Part shown: positions 58,861 to 64,000 of the stretch, one piece after another
How positions within the stretch are numbered: the stretch's first letter is position 1
How the letters are laid out: every line of letters starts with the position of its first letter
From: Pseudomonas sp. stari2
Lineage (GTDB): Bacteria; Pseudomonadota; Gammaproteobacteria; Pseudomonadales; Pseudomonadaceae
Reading direction: 5' to 3'
Assembly: GCF_040760005.1 (NCBI RefSeq)
Contig: NZ_CP099760.1
Location: 459,001 to 523,000 of the forward strand
DNA length: 64,000 bases
The notes under the pieces: model-generated
The model's database searches: none
Told to the model about the DNA's origin: nothing
Seen by the model: the letters and a program-made list of their open reading frames with translations, nothing else
Program-made: the position numbers and the translations under genes

Positions 58861-60084
58861 ATGAGCCAGACATCCTTCGAAATCCGCCAGGCCGCCGTGA
58901 TCGGCGCCGGCACCATGGGCCGCGGCATTGTCATGTGCCTGGCCAACGCCGGCGTGTCAGTGCAATGGGTCGATAACAATCCGCAGATGCTTGAGCAGGC
59001 GCTGAAGGCGGTGGCCGATACCTATGCGCACAACGTGCGTCAGGGGCGTATCGATCAGGTCGAGGCCGATGCGCGAATCGTCCGGGTCAGCGCGGCGGCG
59101 GATTATGTGGCGATCCGCAATGTCGATCTGGTGATCGAAGCGGTGTACGAGAATCTCGAGCTCAAGCAGAAGATCTTCCGTGAGCTCGATGGCTTGCTGA
59201 AGCCGGAGGCACTGCTGGCGAGCAATACCTCGGCGCTGGACATCGATGCAATTGCCGCCGCGACACGACGCCCGACTCAGGTGTTGGGCCTGCATTTCTT
59301 CAGTCCGGCGCACATCATGAAATTGCTGGAAATCGTCCGTGGTGCGCGAACCTCGCCAGCCGTGCTGGAAGCGGCGCTCGAACTGGGCAAGCGTATGGGC
59401 AAGGTCAGTGTGGTGTCAGGCAACTGTCACGGATTTATCGGCAACCGCATGCTTCATCCTTACGTGCTCGAGGCGCGCAAGATGCTGCTCGAAGGGGCCT
59501 GGCCACAGCAGATAGACGCGACGTTGCAGGGCTTCGGTTTTGCCATGGGGCCGTTTCGCATGTACGACGTGGTTGGCATCGACCTGGAGTGGCGTGCCCG
59601 TGAGCTCGCCGGCAAGGGCCAGGAAGCGCCAGAGGTTCAAGTGGATAACCGCTTGTGCGAGCTGGGGCGCTTCGGACAGAAGTCCGGTAACGGCTATTAC
59701 CACTACGAACCGGACAGTCGTCAGGCCGAGCATGACCCCGAGGTGGATGCGCTGGTGTTGAGCGTCAGCGAAAGTCTGGGGTTTCATCGCCGTGACATCG
59801 GCTCCGAGGAGATCCTTGAGCGTTGCCTTCTGGCGTTGGTCAACGAGGGCGCGAAAATCCTGCAGGAAGGGATTGCCGAATCGGCCCATGACATCGATCA
59901 GGTCTACCTGAATGGCTACGGTTTCCCGGCGGAGAGGGGCGGGCCGATGGCCTGGGCGGACGACCAGGGGCTGGCAGACATTCACAAGCGGTTGCTGGCG
60001 CTGGAGACCCGGCAGGGTGATCAGTGGCGGCCAGCGCAATTGATTGGTGAGCTGGCAGCGCGAGGAAAAGGTTTTTACCTTTAG
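58861..60084 (+). CDS. 3-hydroxyacyl-CoA dehydrogenase
   Basis: This 407-residue protein has an N-terminal NAD-binding fold (AAVIGAGTMGRGIVMCLANAG), LVIEAVYENLELKQKIFRELD, SNTSALDIDAIAAATRRP, HFFSPAHIMKLLEIVRG with the catalytic His-Glu region, and two C-terminal 3HCDH dimerisation units, as in the FadB C-terminal half. It oxidises a 3-hydroxyacyl-CoA to the 3-keto form. The start at 58861 gives MSQTSFEIRQAAVIG. A thioesterase gene follows 31 bases downstream, suggesting a shared acyl-CoA pathway. No enoyl-CoA hydratase domain is attached. Confidence 0.9.
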   Translation: MSQTSFEIRQAAVIGAGTMGRGIVMCLANAGVSVQWVDNNPQMLEQALKAVADTYAHNVRQGRIDQVEADARIVRVSAAADYVAIRNVDLVIEAVYENLELKQKIFRELDGLLKPEALLASNTSALDIDAIAAATRRPTQVLGLHFFSPAHIMKLLEIVRGARTSPAVLEAALELGKRMGKVSVVSGNCHGFIGNRMLHPYVLEARKMLLEGAWPQQIDATLQGFGFAMGPFRMYDVVGIDLEWRARELAGKGQEAPEVQVDNRLCELGRFGQKSGNGYYHYEPDSRQAEHDPEVDALVLSVSESLGFHRRDIGSEEILERCLLALVNEGAKILQEGIAESAHDIDQVYLNGYGFPAERGGPMAWADDQGLADIHKRLLALETRQGDQWRPAQLIGELAARGKGFYL

Positions 60085-60115
60085 ACTGGCCCGATCACTC
60101 AAGGAATCGACACTG

Positions 60116-60547
60116 ATGTCCAACCCGATGCCGCAACGCACCGATTACCCGCATTTCCAGCCGATCACTACGCGCTGGCATGACAACGATGCCTACGGTC
60201 ACGTCAACAACGTCACCTACTACAGCTTTTTCGACACGGCCGTGAACACCTACCTGATTCAGGTCGGTGGCCTGGATATTCACGACGGCGAGGTGGTGGG
60301 GTTTGTGGTGAGTTCGTCCTGCGATTACTTCGCCTCGATTGCGTTTCCAGACCGGATCGAGATCGGTCTGCGGGTTGGCAAGCTGGGTAACAGTTCGGTG
60401 CAGTACGAGCTGGCGGTGTTCAAGGCTGATGAAAGTGAAGCCTGTGCGGCCGGGCGTTTCGTGCATGTGTTCGTTGATCGGGCGTCGAACCAGCCGGTGG
60501 CGATTCCGGCCGGTTTGCGCGGGGCGCTGGAACGGCTGGCGGTCTGA
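60116..60547 (+). CDS. Acyl-CoA thioesterase (4HBT, YbgC-like)
   Basis: This 143-residue hotdog protein has the catalytic region TTRWHDNDAYGHVNNVTYYSFFDTAVN with the conserved Asp, and VVSSSCDYFASIAFPDRIEIGLRV. It hydrolyses an acyl-CoA; the chain length is unknown. AAGGAATCGACACTG precedes the ATG at 60116. It is probably co-transcribed with the dehydrogenase upstream, and together they may remove a 3-hydroxyacyl- or 3-ketoacyl-CoA. Confidence 0.9.
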   Translation: MSNPMPQRTDYPHFQPITTRWHDNDAYGHVNNVTYYSFFDTAVNTYLIQVGGLDIHDGEVVGFVVSSSCDYFASIAFPDRIEIGLRVGKLGNSSVQYELAVFKADESEACAAGRFVHVFVDRASNQPVAIPAGLRGALERLAV

Positions 60548-60551
60548 CAGG

Positions 60552-60584
60552 CAAAAAAAAATCGCAGCTCGGGGGAGCTGCGAT
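60552..60584 (-). terminator. Terminator of the glycine-zipper gene
   Basis: ATCGCAGCTC (60561-60570) and GAGCTGCGAT (60575-60584) form a 10-bp stem with a GGGG loop. On the minus strand it is followed by nine T, a strong terminator for the gene ending at 60613. It lies close enough to the thioesterase stop to act on both. Confidence 0.9.
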
Positions 60585-60612
60585 CTGGCTGTACCGGCAA
60601 TGAGGTCAAGCC

Positions 60613-61092
60613 TCAGTCGCGGTAGTAGCGGTGATGCTTGCGATGGCCGTAGGCATGGCCGCGACCATGGTGGTAGTCACGATAGTAGCGACGATCATCA
60701 CGGCCGCGATCATAACGACGGTCTTCGCGATTGCTTTCGTTGCCCATGTAGTTACCCAACGCGCCACCGGCACCGCCACCTGCTGCGGCGCCGATCAGGC
60801 TGCCAGTGGTGCCGCCCATGCTGCGGCCAACCACGTTACCGCCGGCTGCGCCCAACGCACCGCCAATGGCCGCTTCGCCACGGCTGTGTTTGTTGGCGCC
60901 CACCGCACTACCACCCGCGCCGCCCAGGGCCGCGCCAATGGTTGAACCTGTGCTGCCGCCTAAAGACTGACCGACGACCGAGCCAAGAACCCCGCCCAAT
61001 GCGCCGCCCACACCTGCTTCGGTGGTGCCTCCGGCAGAAGCGAAGCCACTGACCAGGCCAAGGGACAACAAGAGAATCTGGGAGAACTTCAT
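60613..61092 (-). CDS. Glycine-zipper protein with His/Arg/Tyr-rich tail
   Basis: This 159-residue protein has a signal peptide ending SGFASA before GGTTEAG. The middle is a run of glycine-zipper repeats (GVGGALGGVLGSVVG, GAALGGAGGSAVG, AAIGGALGAAGG, GAAAGGGAGGALG), typical of outer-membrane-associated or cell-envelope proteins. The last 40 residues are rich in Asp, Arg, Tyr and His (REDRRYDRGRDDRRYY, HHGRGHAYGHRKHH) and may bind metal or polyanions. Function unknown. Monocistronic with a strong terminator. Confidence 0.8.
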   Translation of the reverse strand: MKFSQILLLSLGLVSGFASAGGTTEAGVGGALGGVLGSVVGQSLGGSTGSTIGAALGGAGGSAVGANKHSRGEAAIGGALGAAGGNVVGRSMGGTTGSLIGAAAGGGAGGALGNYMGNESNREDRRYDRGRDDRRYYRDYHHGRGHAYGHRKHHRYYRD

Positions 61093-61184
61093 AGAGGAGC
61101 CTCAAAGGGATGACGGCGCGATCCTGAGGCTGTGTAACAAGGCTGACAATCGAAATCCGACGAATAACACGACCTGTATACAAT

Positions 61185-61282
61185 TATGCAAGTTACTGAT
61201 TTTTGGATGGAACTTAACCGATTTTGGCCGGTCTTTAGCTACTTCACAAAGGCCGCTTTTATGCAAAAGCGGCCTTTTTTTG
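61185..61282 (+). ncRNA. Candidate plus-strand small RNA ended by an orphan terminator
   Basis: A strong plus-strand terminator (61248-61281) has no plus-strand gene upstream: the nearest gene to the left lies on the minus strand. TGTATACAAT at 61175-61184 could be an extended -10. A transcript of about 95 bases would run from there. There is no family match known to me, and the hairpin may only be the 3' end of the molybdoenzyme gene on the other strand. Confidence 0.25.
61248..61281. terminator. Hairpin terminator between the glycine-zipper gene and ydeP
   Basis: GGCCGCTTTT-ATGC-AAAAGCGGCC, a 10-bp stem followed on the plus strand by seven T. On the minus strand only TTTG follows, which would be the terminator of the gene ending at 61304. 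Confidence 0.8.
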
Positions 61283-61303
61283 TGGGCGCAGAAAAGTTTT
61301 GTA

Positions 61304-63652
61304 TCAGGCCGACTTGGCCATGATCAACCCTGACTCACTCGCCGCTTCCAATCGGATCGCGATGAATTTCGACGTCGGCGTATGGCTGCCGTCCCCGGTG
61401 CTTTCCAGCGGCACCAGCGGATTCACCTCTGGATAGTAGGCAGCTGCCTGACCCGCCGGAATATCGAACGCCAGCAGCGTGAAGCCCTTCACCCGACGCT
61501 CACGGCCATCGTCCCACAGCGACACGATGTCAGCCTTCTGCCCCGGTTTGAAGCCCAGACGAATGATGTCCGCTTCGTTGGCAAACAGCACGTCACGCTG
61601 TCCCTTCACCCCGCGATAACGGTCGTCGAGACCATAGATCGTGGTGTTGTACTGATCGTGAGAGCGCATCGATTGCAGGATCAGGTCCGGCAGTTTGCCG
61701 GTGGCGCGGGTGCGTTCGTGGATCAGGTCTTTTGGCAGCATGTTCGGTTTGAAGTTGGCCCGCCCCGATGTGGTGTTCCACTTGCGCGCGCCGGCGCTGT
61801 TGCCGAGGTAGAAGCCGCCCGGGTTCTTGACCTTCTCGTTGAAATCCTTGAAGCCCGGGATGGTGTCGGCGATCAGTTCGCGGATGCGCCGGTAGTCGGC
61901 CACCAGCCAGTTCCAGTCCACCGGTTTGCTGCCCAGTGTGGCGGCGGCGATGCCGGCGATGATCGACGGCTCCGAGCGCATCTGGTTCGACAGCGGCTGC
62001 AACTGACCGTTGGAGGCGTGCACCATGCTGAACGAGTCTTCCACGGTGACGGCCTGCGGGCCTTCGGTCTGGATGTCGATGTCGGTACGGCCCAGGCACG
62101 GCAGGATCAATGCGTCCTTGCCGTGGGCGAGGTGGCTGCGGTTGAGCTTGGTGCTGATCTGCACGGTCAGGTCGCAGTTGCGCAGGGCCTGGAAGGTGCG
62201 CGGGCTGTCCGGCGTGGCCTGGGCGAAGTTGCCGCCCAGACCGATGAACACTTTGGCGCGGCCTTCGGCCATCGCGTGAATCGCTTCGACCACGTTGTGC
62301 CCGTTGTGGCGCGGCACCTTGAACTGGAAGCGACGCTCCAGAGAATCGAGGAACGCCACCGGCGGACGCTCGTTGATGCCCATGGTGCGGTCGCCCTGCA
62401 CGTTACTGTGACCGCGCACCGGACACAGACCGGCGCCGGGCTTGCCGATGTTGCCGCGCAGCAGCATCAGGTTGGCGATTTCCTGGATGGTCGGCACCGA
62501 GTGGCGGTGCTGGGTGATGCCCATCGCCCAGCACATGATCACGTTCTTGCCTTTGGCGTACATGCGCGCCGCTTGCTCGATCTCGACCAGGGGCAGGCCG
62601 GACTGCGCGACGATCTGCTCCCACGGCGTGTCATCGACGACACCGAGGTATTCCAGCACGTTGACGCTGTGTTCATTGAGGAAGTCGTGATCGAACACCG
62701 CCGGCGCACCGGCCTTTTGCGCATCGCGTTCCCACTGCAGCAGGAACTTGGCCATGCCGCGCAGCACCGCCATGTCGCCGCCCAATGCCGGGCGGAAGTA
62801 AGCGGTGTTGGTTGGCTTGTCGCCGTTGGTGAGCATTTCGATCGGGTGCTGCGGGTGCTGGAAACGTTCCAGGCCGCGCTCTTTCAGCGGGTTGATGCAG
62901 ACCACCTGAGCACCGCGTTTCACCGCTTCGCGCAGCGGTTCAAGCATGCGTGGATGGTTGGTGCCGGGGTTCTGGCCCCAGACGAAAATCGCATCGGCGT
63001 GTTCGAAGTCGTCGAAGGTCACGGTGCCTTTGCCGACACCGACGCTTTGCGCGAGCGCTACGCCGCTGGCCTCGTGGCACATGTTCGAGCAGTCGGGGAA
63101 GTTGTTGGTGCCGAAAGCGCGAACGAACAGCTGATACAGATACGCCGCTTCGTTGCTGGCGCGCCCCGAGGTGTAGAACTCGGCCTGGTCCGGGCTCGAC
63201 AACGCTTGCAGGTGTTTGCCGATCAGCGCGTACGCATCGTCCCAGCTGATGGGCTTGTAGCGGTCGGTTTCGGCGTCATACACCACCGGCTCGGTCAGAC
63301 GGCCCTGATATTCGAGCCAGTAGTCGCTCTGCTCCAGCAACGAGGTGACGCTGTGTTTGGCGAAGAACTTGCCATCGACTCGACGTTTGGTTGCTTCCCA
63401 GTTGACCGCTTTGGCGCCGTTCTCGCAGAACTTGACCATGCCGCTTTCCGGCGAATCGCCCCAGGCGCAGCCCGGGCAATCGAAGCCGCCGTTCTGGTTG
63501 GTCTTGAGCATCATGCGCAGGTTTTTCAGCGCGTTGTCGCTGGTCAACCAGGCCTGGGCCACGCTGATCAGTGCGCCCCAGCCGCCGGCTGGGCCCTTGT
63601 AGGGTTTGTAGCGCGGGACGGGTTTCTGGTCGGCTTGATGGTGTTGGCTCAC
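61304..63652 (-). CDS. YdeP/FdhF-type molybdopterin oxidoreductase
   Basis: This 782-residue enzyme binds a bis-MGD molybdenum cofactor. It has GGFDCPGCAWGDS near the N-terminus, ISWDDAYALIGKHLQ, FYTSGRASNEAAYLYQLFVRAFGTNNFPDCSNMCHEASG, VWGQNPGTNHPRMLEPL and the C-terminal MopB_CT region with SMRSHDQYNTTIYGLDDRYRG. The length and start match the YdeP group of formate-dehydrogenase-like enzymes; E. coli YdeP is linked to acid resistance. GTG at 63652 is the start and overlaps the fdhD stop (GTGA). Substrate unknown. Coupling with fdhD, whose product inserts sulfur into the Mo cofactor, fits. Confidence 0.92.
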   Translation of the reverse strand: MSQHHQADQKPVPRYKPYKGPAGGWGALISVAQAWLTSDNALKNLRMMLKTNQNGGFDCPGCAWGDSPESGMVKFCENGAKAVNWEATKRRVDGKFFAKHSVTSLLEQSDYWLEYQGRLTEPVVYDAETDRYKPISWDDAYALIGKHLQALSSPDQAEFYTSGRASNEAAYLYQLFVRAFGTNNFPDCSNMCHEASGVALAQSVGVGKGTVTFDDFEHADAIFVWGQNPGTNHPRMLEPLREAVKRGAQVVCINPLKERGLERFQHPQHPIEMLTNGDKPTNTAYFRPALGGDMAVLRGMAKFLLQWERDAQKAGAPAVFDHDFLNEHSVNVLEYLGVVDDTPWEQIVAQSGLPLVEIEQAARMYAKGKNVIMCWAMGITQHRHSVPTIQEIANLMLLRGNIGKPGAGLCPVRGHSNVQGDRTMGINERPPVAFLDSLERRFQFKVPRHNGHNVVEAIHAMAEGRAKVFIGLGGNFAQATPDSPRTFQALRNCDLTVQISTKLNRSHLAHGKDALILPCLGRTDIDIQTEGPQAVTVEDSFSMVHASNGQLQPLSNQMRSEPSIIAGIAAATLGSKPVDWNWLVADYRRIRELIADTIPGFKDFNEKVKNPGGFYLGNSAGARKWNTTSGRANFKPNMLPKDLIHERTRATGKLPDLILQSMRSHDQYNTTIYGLDDRYRGVKGQRDVLFANEADIIRLGFKPGQKADIVSLWDDGRERRVKGFTLLAFDIPAGQAAAYYPEVNPLVPLESTGDGSHTPTSKFIAIRLEAASESGLIMAKSA

Positions 63653-64000
63653 GGGTGTTTCTCCATTTCTGGGCTATACACCCGCGGCGCATTTTTCTGC
63701 GGCAGGTGGATGAGATTGAGGTTGTGGCGACGGGCCCATTGAACGGCGAGGCCGGTGGGCGCGGACAGACTGACGAGGGTCTGGATCCCGGCGCGCAGGA
63801 CTTTCTGGATCAATTCGAGACTGCAGCGGCTGGTGACAATCGCCAGGCCTCCGGTTGTGGATATCTTTTGCCGGATCAGGCCGCCGATCAGTTTGTCGAG
63901 AGCGTTGTGCCGGCCGATGTCTTCACGACCCAGCAGCAATTCACCGCTGGCATTCATGAACACCGCCGCGTGCACCGCGCCGCAATGCTGGCCGAGCGGC
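63649..64000 (-). CDS. fdhD: FdhD sulfurtransferase, C-terminal part
   Basis: The frame runs off the right end of the window; the last 116 residues are present. Visible blocks are PLGQHCGAVHAAVFMNASGELLL-type sequence, the conserved REDIGRHNALDKLIGG, IVTSRCSLELIQKVLRAGIQ and LVSLSAPTGLAVQWA. FdhD moves sulfur from IscS to the Mo cofactor of formate dehydrogenases. It overlaps the downstream oxidoreductase by four bases, so they are one operon. Confidence 0.92.
   Translation of the reverse strand, partial: PLGQHCGAVHAAVFMNASGELLLGREDIGRHNALDKLIGGLIRQKISTTGGLAIVTSRCSLELIQKVLRAGIQTLVSLSAPTGLAVQWARRHNLNLIHLPQKNAPRVYSPEMEKHP

Noticed and set aside
61382..63742. 786-codon plus-strand open frame opposite the molybdoenzyme
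   Set aside because: The product is low-complexity H/V/R/G-rich sequence typical of antisense frames in high-GC DNA; the minus strand carries clear MopB motifs.
1..64000. CRISPR arrays, tRNA or rRNA genes, transposases, integrases or prophage modules
   Set aside because: No regularly spaced repeats, cloverleaf-like genes, rRNA segments or mobile-element proteins were seen on either strand.

Overview
The window looks like chromosome of a fluorescent Pseudomonas (P. fluorescens group): high GC, compact operons, and gene families typical of that genus (triABC, rimABK, hslO-pckA, tex-ompR-envZ, betT, gshA). No rRNA, tRNA, CRISPR array, transposase or phage gene was seen. Both ends cut genes: a TonB-dependent receptor on the left and fdhD on the right.

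Bases 1-40,640 are dominated by acquisition of sulfur from organic sources. In order: a TonB-dependent receptor with an arylsulfotransferase-like periplasmic protein; a small avidin-like protein; a private tonB-exbB-exbD set; an alpha/beta hydrolase and an odd sigma54-activator-like ATPase beside a lone metQ; a four-gene polar amino-acid ABC transporter; a metN-metI-metQ transporter co-directional with a DszA/SnaA-type flavin monooxygenase and two SfnB-type flavoproteins; a cystine transporter (tcyJLN) with D-cysteine desulfhydrase facing a serine acetyltransferase (epsC); the taurine operon tauABCD; and gshA. A degenerate AT-rich box (TATTCCtwAAmGttAtttA) recurs upstream of at least seven of these units and may be the binding site of a shared sulfur-starvation activator such as CysB. 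Unrelated genes sit between them: a RecF/OLD-like ATPase, triABC efflux, a methyltransferase, betT with a BetI-like operator, and an aldo/keto reductase.

Bases 40,856-52,430 are conserved housekeeping: a PaaI-type thioesterase overlapping tex, ompR-envZ, the rimA-rimB-rimK operon (c-di-GMP phosphodiesterase, protease, ribosomal S6 glutamate ligase), hslR, a PAP2 phosphatase, hslO and pckA.

Bases 52,480-56,800 form a small accessory island: a RelE/ParE toxin with an unusually long antitoxin, two paralogous DUF6124-like small proteins flanking a Tle1/DUF2235-like serine hydrolase, an exported protein of unknown function and a 44-residue lipoprotein. Downstream come a non-standard RecQ helicase, a 3-hydroxyacyl-CoA dehydrogenase with a thioesterase, a glycine-zipper protein, a YdeP-type molybdoenzyme and partial fdhD.

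A second pattern is a family of palindromes (core CGTTCCCACGC...GCGTGGGAACG) found five times, each within about 25 bases of a stop codon, suggesting a dispersed terminator or 3'-end stabiliser. All assignments rest on reading motifs, lengths and gene order; no database search was run.
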